Source: Bdellovibrionales bacterium | GTDB lineage: Bacteria > Bdellovibrionota > Bdellovibrionia > Bdellovibrionales > UBA1609 | NCBI GenBank assembly: GCA_020434645.1 | Contig: JAGRAK010000140.1 | Span: forward strand, 1 to 5,633 | Direction of reading: 5' to 3' | Length of the DNA: 5,633 bases | Shown: piece after piece, positions 1 through 5,555 of the stretch | How the letters are laid out: every line of letters starts with the position of its first letter | Position numbering within the stretch: position 1 is the first letter of the stretch | The notes under the pieces: generated by a model | Database searches by the model: none | Seen by the model: only the letters and a program-made list of their open reading frames with translations | What the model was told of the DNA's origin: nothing | Made by a program: the position numbers and the translations under genes

Positions 1-167
1 AGCGAGCTTTGAAAATGGTCGCGCAAATGGACGCTGAAAATTTTGGCTCTTGTACAAATACGGGCGCATGTTCGGCGGCCTGCCCGAAAGAAATTAGCCT
101 TGAGGTGATAGCTCAAATGAATCGTGATTATCTTCAGGCCTCAATTAAAGAACGACCTAAAAAATAA
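1..167 (+). CDS. sdhB: Succinate dehydrogenase/fumarate reductase iron-sulfur subunit, C-terminal end (partial)
   Basis: Only the last 54 residues are present; the gene begins upstream of the window, the first full codon is at base 3 and the TAA is at 165-167. The fragment contains CTNTGACSAACPKEIS, which has the C-x5-C-x3-C-P pattern of the third cysteine group of SdhB/FrdB. In the family the first two of these cysteines ligate the [3Fe-4S] cluster and the last one the [4Fe-4S] cluster, so this part passes electrons from the flavoprotein subunit towards the quinone site at the inner membrane. The wording around the cysteines (GSCTNTGAC, CPKEIS) resembles the non-classical SdhB of Bacteroidetes and delta-type bacteria rather than the E. 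coli form; this is recall, not an alignment. Succinate dehydrogenase and fumarate reductase cannot be told apart from this fragment. The basic end (KERPKK) is a normal terminus. Confidence 0.92.
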   Translation, partial: RALKMVAQMDAENFGSCTNTGACSAACPKEISLEVIAQMNRDYLQASIKERPKK

Positions 168-197
168 CATAAAGTGCCAGTGACATAATATATATAA

Positions 198-251
198 GGC
201 GGGCTAACCGATCTGCCCAGGACTTCAGTCTATTGAGTGAGTCCTCTTCGT
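198..251 (+). terminator. Two adjacent weak hairpins after sdhB (possible terminator or leader)
   Basis: The first hairpin pairs GGGC (201-204) with GCCC (215-218) around a 10-nt loop. The second pairs AGGACT (219-224) with AGTCCT (240-245), and UCA/UGA can extend it inside. The tract after the second stem (CTTCGTC) has few T residues, so intrinsic termination would be weak. It may end the sdh transcript, or be folded RNA ahead of the small gene at 321. The rest of 168-311 is AT-rich with no gene and no convincing promoter. Confidence 0.3.
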
Positions 252-311
252 CGCGAACACATCAAGAAACACCTCATTGTAATCAAAAAATGACCGAAAA
301 GAACACTCTGC

Positions 312-317
312 GAGGTG
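312..317 (+). promoter_or_regulatory. Ribosome binding site of the 72-residue protein
   Basis: GAGGTG lies at 312-317, with the GAGG core five bases before the ATG at 321. This decides the start: an in-frame GTG at 315 sits inside the site and cannot be the initiation codon if the site is used. Confidence 0.6.
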
Positions 318-320
318 CAA

Positions 321-539
321 ATGAAGTCTATTAAACAATTGATGGAAGAAATGGGTTTTAACCCGAATGCACCATTATCTCTGCAAAAGGCATTTATTCG
401 ACATCTTATTGCGTCTGCAAATGAAACAGCTCCCCCAAAAGAGGAAATCAAGCCGGCAACTTCGCCTAATGAAAGGACTAAGTTAGAGACCTCCGTCCAG
501 CTCGAATTTGAATTCCCTGAAGATAAAAGGGTCTCGTAG
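321..539 (+). CDS. Small unrecognised protein (72 aa)
   Basis: I do not recognise this protein. The start is the ATG at 321 because a good Shine-Dalgarno (GAGG) is placed five bases upstream; the stop is TAG at 537-539. Residues 1-35 look like two short amphipathic helices (SIKQLMEEMGF, then SLQKAFIRHLIASA) separated by a turn rich in Asn and Pro. Residues 36-57 are Pro, Lys, Glu and Thr rich and probably disordered. The tail QLEFEFPEDKR (60-70) alternates polar and hydrophobic residues and faintly recalls the QLxLxL sliding-clamp-binding peptide. There is no signal peptide, membrane segment or cysteine, so a cytosolic adaptor-type protein is plausible. It stands alone, about 150 bp after sdhB and 123 bp before the protease start. 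The clean ribosome binding site and protein-like composition argue that it is real, but a function cannot be assigned. Confidence 0.6.
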   Translation: MKSIKQLMEEMGFNPNAPLSLQKAFIRHLIASANETAPPKEEIKPATSPNERTKLETSVQLEFEFPEDKRVS

Positions 540-592
540 CCCCTAGTCCTAATGCGCACGCGCCAGAAAAAAATTTAATTTTGATGAAGACC

Positions 593-598
593 TATGAT
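593..598 (+). promoter_or_regulatory. Possible -10 element for the S8 protease gene
   Basis: TATGAT matches TATAAT at five of six positions and follows an A/T-rich stretch (565-582) that could act as an UP-like region. I see no good -35 hexamer at 16-18 bp spacing. If real, transcription would start near 605. That would place the ATG at 594 outside the message and favour a downstream start (621 or 663). Confidence 0.22.
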
Positions 599-662
599 AC
601 TGGTACCATTTTGGAACTACATGCGAAATTGGTTTGCGGTGGGAACTCAATGGGGGTCACTA

Positions 663-2294
663 ATGGTTCACGGAAGAATGTTTAGAGTCTCAGCAATGCT
701 CGCTACAATATTGAGCGTTGGCATCGCACAGGGGTCAGGGATGACAGAAGCTGTGCCTGGAGAATTTCTAGTCAAAGTTAAAAAAACGTCTGAGCTCAAC
801 ACGAAAAAGACCATGAGTCTTTTCGGAGCAACTGAAGTAAGATTAGTTTCTCAGCCGCAAAACATATATTTGATTAAGAAAAATATATTAGAGCGTCCCG
901 AATTCGCGATGCGCAGTCTACAGGCTGACAGCAATTTTGAAATTGTAGAGCCTAACTATATATATCGCGCCAATCTAATGCCAAATGATCCGAAGTTAAC
1001 AGATCTTTGGGGTTTGAGTAATTTTGCGCAAAAAGGTGGAAAAGCTGGCGTTGATGTTGGGGCTGAAAAAGCTTGGGATATTCAAACAGGAAGTCGCGAT
1101 GTCGTCGTAGCTGTTATTGATACTGGCATGGATTATACTCACCCCGATTTAGCTGCGAATGCTTGGGTGAATATGGCCGAGCTAAACGGTGTGGCGGGTG
1201 TAGATGATGATGGCAATGGATATGTTGATGATATTCATGGCTATGATTTTGCTAATAATGATGCAGACCCAATGGATGATCATGGTCATGGTACGCATTG
1301 CTCAGGAACAATCGGTGCCAAAGGCAATGATGGTAAAGGTATTGTGGGTGTGAGCTGGGATGTTCGCATTATGGCCATTAAATTTTTAACGGCAGAGGGC
1401 TCTGGCACACTAGAAAATGCCATCAAGTCTATTGATTATGCAACGGCAATGGGCGCGCATATTCAAAGTAATTCGTGGGGTGGTGGAGCGTTTACACAGT
1501 TGCTTAAAGAAGCTATCGAGCGCGCACGGGATAAAAACGTATTGTTTGTAGCGGCGGCCGGAAATGAAACAAATGATAATGATGCAAATCCAAGTTACCC
1601 AGCCTCATATGATTTGCCGAATATTGTATCAGTTGCAGCATTAGATAATGCCGGCAAACTTGCGTATTTCTCTAACTATGGAAGAACATCAGTTCATGTA
1701 GCGGCTCCGGGAGTGGATATTACGAGTTCGGTTCCGAAAAAAATAAAGGCTGAGGGCTACGACACTTGGAGTGGAACATCTATGGCAGCTCCTCATGTTT
1801 CAGGCATAGCCGCACTTCTAAAAGCAAATGACTCACACGCGGGCTACAAAGAAATTAAATCTAAAATTATAGACAGCGCAAGATCACTCGGTACATTACG
1901 CAATAAGGTTGCTTCAAATGGTATTGCAAATGCGTATTATGCATTATCTGGAGAAGTGCCACCGCTTGATATGGAAGATCCATATAACTGGACAACTACA
2001 GCCGCCTCGGCTGAGTCAGCGCACCCATATAAAAATAATGCAGCTGAAAGCTTTGTCGTTACAGTGCCTGGAGCAAAACAGGTTTCAATTTATTTTGAGC
2101 GTTTTGAAACAGAGCGTGGCTATGATGTCGTTGAGTTTGTGGATTCAACGGGTAAAGTTGTTGGCAAGTGGAGCGGAAACCATAACGGAGAATTTGCACC
2201 AACGGTTAACGGCGATACAGTCACAATAAATTTAAAATCAGACGGCAATGTCAATGGATTTGGATTTATAGTGACTAAGGCAGCGTTTAAATAA
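663..2294 (+). CDS. Secreted S8 (subtilisin-family) serine protease with propeptide and C-terminal CUB-like domain
   Basis: The protein is an exported endopeptidase of 543 aa from the ATG at 663. This start gives a textbook signal peptide: a basic n-region (MVHGRMFR), a hydrophobic core (residues 10-22) and a likely cut near GIAQG. It has G-rich SD-like sequence (652-656) six bases upstream. In-frame ATGs at 594 and 621 would add up to 23 residues. A propeptide-like region follows (about 31-105, PGEFLVKVK to VEPNYIY), resembling inhibitor/chaperone domains removed on maturation. The catalytic domain has the full triad: Asp153 (VAVIDTG), His209 (HGHGTH) and Ser373 (SGTSMAAPH), plus the oxyanion Asn301 (AAAGN). 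DDDGNGYVDD (181-190) looks like a calcium-binding loop. Residues about 461-539 (SIYFERFETERGYDVVEF to GFGFIV) look like a CUB domain, probably for substrate or surface binding. It is a single gene, convergent with the hydrolase 7 bp away. Substrate unknown. Confidence 0.95.
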   Translation: MVHGRMFRVSAMLATILSVGIAQGSGMTEAVPGEFLVKVKKTSELNTKKTMSLFGATEVRLVSQPQNIYLIKKNILERPEFAMRSLQADSNFEIVEPNYIYRANLMPNDPKLTDLWGLSNFAQKGGKAGVDVGAEKAWDIQTGSRDVVVAVIDTGMDYTHPDLAANAWVNMAELNGVAGVDDDGNGYVDDIHGYDFANNDADPMDDHGHGTHCSGTIGAKGNDGKGIVGVSWDVRIMAIKFLTAEGSGTLENAIKSIDYATAMGAHIQSNSWGGGAFTQLLKEAIERARDKNVLFVAAAGNETNDNDANPSYPASYDLPNIVSVAALDNAGKLAYFSNYGRTSVHVAAPGVDITSSVPKKIKAEGYDTWSGTSMAAPHVSGIAALLKANDSHAGYKEIKSKIIDSARSLGTLRNKVASNGIANAYYALSGEVPPLDMEDPYNWTTTAASAESAHPYKNNAAESFVVTVPGAKQVSIYFERFETERGYDVVEFVDSTGKVVGKWSGNHNGEFAPTVNGDTVTINLKSDGNVNGFGFIVTKAAFK

Positions 2295-2301
2295 TCAGGA
2301 A

Positions 2302-3210
2302 TTATTCTTGGGGCTGCATCTCTTGCAGCCCTTCATTATAGCGTAATGAATTCAAAAAGTTTTCTATTTTCAAATTAACAAAATCAGGCATATCAAGTTG
2401 TGTGCAATGCGAACCGTAGGGGACCATTAACAATTGGCTTTTGCGAATTTTCAAGTTCATTTCTTCTTGGTATTTGGCAGGCGTGACGCTGTCTTTTTTT
2501 CCGCCTATTATGAGTGTGGGGACTCCCACTCGATCAAAAACTGGGCGCGCATCGTAATCCATCATGTTTTCAAAAAGCTTCAAAAAGGCACGCAGATCCA
2601 TAGAAGATACACCCTTTAGATAAATTTCTATGTCTTTTAAATTTGTAAGGCTGAGATTGAATCCTCCTAGTAGTGCTGAAACTTGAACAGCAAGAGGATT
2701 GTTTACAGATTTTTGCCATAAATATGAAAGGGTTTCTGGGGCGAGATCAAATCCCCGTTTAACGTAGCGAAAGACTTGAGCGGCGAGATCGTTCCCGAAC
2801 ATCCCAGCAATTGGATTTGAAGCGAACCCATTAACAAAAATCAAATTATGAAAGTATTTTGGGTCTATGTCATATGAGCGAAGAAGAACCTGCGTGCCGA
2901 ATGAATGCCCAACAAAACTAGCTTTTTCTAGCGATAGATGATCCATAAGGGCGTGTATGTCGCGAGCAATAGCATCAATAGAAATTTGATCATGGTCAGT
3001 TGGCATTCCGCTTTTGTGGTGAGCTCTAAAATCAAAAACTATAGTTTGGTATTTTTGAGAAAAATAATGAATTTGTTTTTGCCAATGATTGATTAAGCAG
3101 CCTATGCCATAGGCCATAACAATGGGTTGGCCTTCTCCGTGGATTTCGTAATAAATCTTAGTGCCGTCAAAGCTTTTGAAGTAATTTGTCTTTTTAACTA
3201 CCGGCTTCAT
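2302..3210 (-). CDS. Alpha/beta hydrolase
   Basis: This is a 302-aa cytosolic alpha/beta-hydrolase-fold enzyme. The nucleophile elbow is GHSFG with Ser103. The acid is Asp240 (GGKKDSVTP) and the base His268 (YGSHCTQLD), each at the usual place, so the triad looks complete. Strand motifs IVMAYGIG (30-37) and TIVFDFRAHHKSG (56-68) match the oxyanion-loop and DxRGHGxS regions, although Tyr34 stands where many members have His. A helical cap of about 100 residues (131-220) lies between the nucleophile and the acid. The family includes esterases, lipases, lactonases and C-C hydrolases, and the substrate cannot be read from this sequence. The ATG overlaps the stop of the FHA gene by one base (TAATG) with no evident Shine-Dalgarno, so translation is probably coupled to the upstream gene. 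No signal peptide is seen. The last dozen residues (NEGLQEMQPQE) are an unconserved-looking tail shaped by the terminator hairpin. Confidence 0.93.
   Translation of the reverse strand: MKPVVKKTNYFKSFDGTKIYYEIHGEGQPIVMAYGIGCLINHWQKQIHYFSQKYQTIVFDFRAHHKSGMPTDHDQISIDAIARDIHALMDHLSLEKASFVGHSFGTQVLLRSYDIDPKYFHNLIFVNGFASNPIAGMFGNDLAAQVFRYVKRGFDLAPETLSYLWQKSVNNPLAVQVSALLGGFNLSLTNLKDIEIYLKGVSSMDLRAFLKLFENMMDYDARPVFDRVGVPTLIIGGKKDSVTPAKYQEEMNLKIRKSQLLMVPYGSHCTQLDMPDFVNLKIENFLNSLRYNEGLQEMQPQE
2311..2331. terminator. Shared hairpin terminator between convergent genes
   Basis: GGGCTGCA (2311-2318) pairs perfectly with TGCAGCCC (2324-2331) around a 5-nt loop. It lies 16 bp after the protease stop, inside the last codons of the minus-strand hydrolase. 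On the plus strand it is followed by TTCATTAT, a modest T-rich tract. On the minus strand the following CAAGAATAATT is weaker. It most likely ends the protease transcript and may slow or end the hydrolase transcript. Confidence 0.5.
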
Positions 3211-3950
3211 TATTTAAAGCTCACTTTAATGCGAGTATTAGAAAAAGTAATTTCATCGTCCATTTTAAGCTTTTCGGTCGTTATGCTTCGACCGTTAAGT
3301 CTAACTTTATCAGGATAATTTGTTTCATAGGTGGCAAACTCACCAGTGGGCTTAATTTTGAAAATATCAGGGGGCATGTCTGGATCATAAATTTGAAAAT
3401 CTAGGGAGCCTATACCAAAAACCCTTGGGCCATAGCCTAAAGTCCACTTTGTTCCGGCATGTAGACCATGGGTTATGGTGAGAACAACAAGTGGCTTAAA
3501 GGGTCGAACTTCGAATGGGCGATTGGTAATTTTTGCTAGGGATTTTTCTATGAAATTTGAAAAATACTCTGACCAGGAAGGGCTTTTCATAATTTTAGGG
3601 GGACGCGTGTCCGCGCCCTCGAGTTCAACGAGCTGCGGCATTGGCGCCGATGCTTTCTCCTCGCGACTTGCAAGAATTTCACAAATGGTCGAGCCAATTT
3701 GCATAGTTAAGCCCGGGATAAGAGTTATTTGAACTAGTTTTTTATTATTTACACGAATCCCATTATTGGAGCCGAGGTCTACTAAAATGAGATCTCCAGT
3801 AGGCCCGACCTCTACTTTTGCGTGTCTTCCCGAGACCTTAGGGTCATTAATTGTAATATCTGAAGAAGATCGTCCAATTACAGCTCCCGCTCGCAATGGG
3901 AATTCTCGGCCCTGTAGTGGCCCTGAAGCTATTTTCAGTTTTAGTTCCAT
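3210..3950 (-). CDS. Tandem FHA-domain protein (second FHA degenerate)
   Basis: This 246-aa protein has a canonical forkhead-associated domain at residues about 3-92. It shows the phosphothreonine-binding signature: GR (26-27), SGRH (40-43), DLGSNNG (58-64) and an Asn at 68. A linker rich in Pro, Ala, Glu and Lys (about 93-150) leads to a second FHA-like fold at 153-246, which opens LTITHGLHAGTKWTL and ends VRLNGRSI. There the GR is GI and the SxxH block is PDIF, so it should not bind phosphothreonine in the classical way. FHA proteins recruit Ser/Thr-kinase substrates or act in secretion and regulatory assemblies; the partner is not visible here. It is the first gene of a minus-strand pair with the hydrolase (TAATG overlap). 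The ATG has only AGGT directly before it, no spaced Shine-Dalgarno. TATATT (3955-3960) lies four bases upstream, so a leaderless message is possible. There are no membrane segments. Confidence 0.93.
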   Translation of the reverse strand: MELKLKIASGPLQGREFPLRAGAVIGRSSSDITINDPKVSGRHAKVEVGPTGDLILVDLGSNNGIRVNNKKLVQITLIPGLTMQIGSTICEILASREEKASAPMPQLVELEGADTRPPKIMKSPSWSEYFSNFIEKSLAKITNRPFEVRPFKPLVVLTITHGLHAGTKWTLGYGPRVFGIGSLDFQIYDPDMPPDIFKIKPTGEFATYETNYPDKVRLNGRSITTEKLKMDDEITFSNTRIKVSFK

Positions 3951-3991
3951 ACCTAATATATAACTTAAAATACTGAAATACTTAAGAGATC

Positions 3992-4038
3992 TTGTTCTCC
4001 ACCCAGACTCATGTTACACAATTCGCCTAAATAATAAT
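3992..4038 (+). promoter_or_regulatory. Candidate promoter region of the rpsF operon
   Basis: The divergent spacer 3951-4085 must hold promoters for both rpsF and the FHA gene. One reading is TTGTTC (3992-3997) with a 17-bp spacer to an extended -10, TGTTACACA (4012-4020). Another is the A/T block TAAATAATAAT (4028-4038) acting as the -10, with no clear -35. The first gives a start near 4027 and leaves the whole leader structure in the transcript. Neither match is strong. Confidence 0.25.
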
Positions 4039-4040
4039 CA

Positions 4041-4077
4041 TCCTTGCTCTCAATTTTGAGGGCTATAACCGAAAGGA
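4041..4077 (+). promoter_or_regulatory. Putative S6:S18-type autoregulatory leader of rpsF
   Basis: The RNA can fold as an outer stem UCCUU (4041-4045) with AAGGA (4073-4077). Directly stacked on it is a 7-bp inner stem, GCUCUCA (4046-4052) with UGAGGGC (4057-4063) including one G-U pair, closed by a 4-nt loop. The 3' side bulge 4064-4072 contains CCG (4069-4071). A hairpin with an asymmetric 3' bulge carrying CCG ahead of rpsF is the described binding motif of the S6:S18 complex, which mimics its 16S rRNA site. The outer stem buries the Shine-Dalgarno (AAGGA, eight bases before the GTG at 4086), giving a direct way for the bound complex to block initiation. The pairings are read by eye; covariation was not tested. 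Confidence 0.62.
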
Positions 4078-4085
4078 AACTCTAC

Positions 4086-4634
4086 GTGGACTTAACAGTC
4101 GAAAAACCACTTCGCAAATATGAAACTGTCATTATTTTACATCCTGATGTGAACGAGCAAGAGCAGAAGAACTTTTTTAAACGCAATCAAGATACAATTA
4201 AGCACTATGACGGCGAAATTAACCACATAGACACTTGGGGCAAAAGAAAATTAGCTAACCCAATTGAGAAAATTAAACTGGGCACATATTTTCATTCAAC
4301 ATTTGAGGCTAACAGTGACTGCGTTGCTGAGCTTGAGCGCTTGATGAAAATTGACGAGCGTGTATTGCGTTACATTCACGTTCGGTTAGATGATCGCAAC
4401 AGCCTAGCAGATCATGTTAGCGAATTTCATGCTGTACTAGCTGAATCTATAAAGCGTGAACAAGAAAAAGAAGCAAAAAACCAAGCGCGAAGAATGGCAA
4501 TGAGCGGTCGCGGTGGGCCACGAGATCGTGGTGATCGTGATGGACGCGATTCGCGTGACTCAGGATATGCTTCTCGTAAAAGTGCGATAGTCGTAGATGA
4601 TGACTCTGACGGCGATTCTTCTGAGGAGAATTAA
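4086..4634 (+). CDS. rpsF: 30S ribosomal protein S6 with long C-terminal extension
   Basis: S6 binds S18 on the platform of the small ribosomal subunit. The core at residues about 11-103 carries family hallmarks: KYETVIILHPD, then DTWGKRKLANPI.K...GTYFHSTFEA, then ELERLMKIDERVLRYIHVRLD. The GTG at 4086 is chosen because AAGGA lies eight bases before it and the S6 fold begins shortly after. In-frame TTGs at 4044 and 4056 fall inside the folded leader. The protein is 182 aa, against about 95-135 for most S6. The extra part is a charged helix (about 106-136), an Arg/Asp/Gly-rich low-complexity stretch (141-159, RGGPRDRGDRDGRDSRDSG) and an acidic end (DDDSDGDSSEEN). An acidic S6 tail is known in E. 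coli, where RimK adds glutamates. It is first in an operon with a YybS-like gene and rplI; neither ssb nor rpsR follows. Expression is probably controlled by the leader fold at 4041-4077. Confidence 0.97.
   Translation: MDLTVEKPLRKYETVIILHPDVNEQEQKNFFKRNQDTIKHYDGEINHIDTWGKRKLANPIEKIKLGTYFHSTFEANSDCVAELERLMKIDERVLRYIHVRLDDRNSLADHVSEFHAVLAESIKREQEKEAKNQARRMAMSGRGGPRDRGDRDGRDSRDSGYASRKSAIVVDDDSDGDSSEEN
4623..4628 (+). promoter_or_regulatory. Ribosome binding site of the YybS-like gene, inside rpsF
   Basis: GAGGAG encodes part of the last glutamates of S6 and sits six bases before the TTG at 4635, which directly follows the rpsF TAA (4632-4634). Its strength and spacing support the TTG start and suggest coupled translation. 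Confidence 0.7.
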
Positions 4635-5534
4635 TTGCGAAAATCGGCGGCAAATTTAAGAGCGCCGGTTCTTGTTTTATGGACCGTAGTTCTCTCAGCA
4701 TTAACAGCAGTATTTGGAGCGACTCCGCTTCGCGTTCTTCGTCAAACGACTGGGAGCGCGTTATATTGGGTAGTTGGGCTGGCCATCATAAGTTCGGCTG
4801 TTCTGATCGGCTGGTACCCTCTGGCGCTTATAGTGGGGTTACAAATTTTGTTAATAGGCACATTTGCCGAATTTGAAGAGAGAGAGTTTACGCTTCGCCA
4901 ATCGGCGAGCTTTTCGATTTGCGTGACAGCACTTTTTTTCAGTTCTGGGTTTTATATTTGGACGGCCATTACTGGTAAGGGATGGCTGGCACAGCTATTG
5001 GCTGCCGTAACCAGTTTTTTAGATAAAGGCAGAGAGCTAAACATTGAAGTGTTAAGTGGTATTAAGGCGCAAGATATTGTGGCACAGATCCCATCTGCAG
5101 TTCTGATTTTCATAATTTTATCATTAGGTTTAGCGCTGATATTTGAACCCAAGGTTTCTCGCTGGGCTGGGGTTAAAATGGGGTCTCGCGAAAAGTTAAC
5201 AGATTTTTCGGCACCCGATATGGTGGTGTGGCTATTTATTGCGTCGTTATTGGGAGCCTTTGGGCAAACAGGCGTGAAAGCAATCGAGTTGATATCGATA
5301 AATGTTTTGAACGTAGCCGTTGTTATTTATTTTTTTCAAGGGTTAGCCGTTTTAGGCAAATATTTTGAGGCTTTCAAAATCACTTTGTTTTGGCGTTTAC
5401 TATGGGTCATGGTGCTTGTAATTCAGTTGCCAATATTGATGTCCTTATTGGGGCTTGTTGATTATTGGGCTGACTTTAGAAAAGCATTTGCGAAAAAAGC
5501 AGCAGAGTTGAGAAAAAAACGAATTCAAGATTAA
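4635..5534 (+). CDS. DUF2232/YybS-like integral membrane protein
   Basis: This 299-aa polytopic inner-membrane protein has hydrophobic segments near residues 12-30, 42-76 (probably two), 91-110, 152-170, 195-212, 222-240 and 252-275. The N-terminus is basic, and so is the C-terminus (FRKAFAKKAAELRKKR), which is probably cytosolic. The C-terminal half carries features I associate with DUF2232 (Bacillus YybS): an APDMVVWL segment, YFFQGLAVLGKYF and LLGLVDYWADFRK. The length fits the family (about 300). The biochemical role is unknown; the family resembles small-solute or membrane-embedded binding proteins. A TTG start is used, right after the rpsF stop, with GAGGAG six bases upstream; there is no in-frame ATG nearby. 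The gene lies between rpsF and rplI, a position in which YybS-like genes are found in other bacteria (for example Geobacter, from memory), usually with rpsR also present. Family assignment is from motif recall. Confidence 0.82.
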   Translation: MRKSAANLRAPVLVLWTVVLSALTAVFGATPLRVLRQTTGSALYWVVGLAIISSAVLIGWYPLALIVGLQILLIGTFAEFEEREFTLRQSASFSICVTALFFSSGFYIWTAITGKGWLAQLLAAVTSFLDKGRELNIEVLSGIKAQDIVAQIPSAVLIFIILSLGLALIFEPKVSRWAGVKMGSREKLTDFSAPDMVVWLFIASLLGAFGQTGVKAIELISINVLNVAVVIYFFQGLAVLGKYFEAFKITLFWRLLWVMVLVIQLPILMSLLGLVDYWADFRKAFAKKAAELRKKRIQD

Positions 5535-5543
5535 AATTTTTAA

Positions 5544-5550
5544 AGAGAGG
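5544..5550 (+). promoter_or_regulatory. Ribosome binding site of rplI
   Basis: AGAGAGG lies five bases before the ATG at 5556, in the 21-bp gap after the YybS-like gene. No terminator or promoter is visible in the gap, so rplI is read as part of the rpsF operon. Confidence 0.75.
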
Positions 5551-5555
5551 TAGTT

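Noticed and set aside
230..559. Minus-strand open frame of 109 codons
   Set aside because: It lies antisense to the 72-residue gene, has no ribosome binding site, and its product has scattered cysteines and no domain character; the plus-strand frame has a good Shine-Dalgarno.
551..580. GCG/CGC hairpin followed by AAAAAAATTTAATTTT as a terminator after the 72-residue gene
   Set aside because: The stem is only 3 bp and the run after it is mostly A on this strand, so intrinsic termination is not supported.
1909..2229. Plus-strand frame of 106 codons inside the protease gene
   Set aside because: It overlaps the clearly coding CUB-like region in another frame and has no recognisable domain.
3958..3992. 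Short repeats ATACT and CTTAAG/AGATCT palindromes in the divergent spacer as an operator
   Set aside because: The units are short and A/T-rich, occur once or twice, and are no better than expected by chance in such sequence.
4044..4085. Upstream TTG starts (4044, 4056) for rpsF
   Set aside because: They lie within the folded leader, lack a ribosome binding site and add residues not found in S6; the GTG at 4086 has AAGGA at good spacing.
4401..4634. S6 C-terminal extension as a fused or degenerate S18
   Set aside because: I see none of the S18 blocks (FRRRK, the DYKD/L and PSRITG motifs); the segment is low-complexity and ends in an acidic tail.
4447..4701. Minus-strand open frame opposite the end of rpsF
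   Set aside because: His-rich frame created by the Arg/Asp codons of the S6 extension (GAT/CGT read in reverse); no ribosome binding site.
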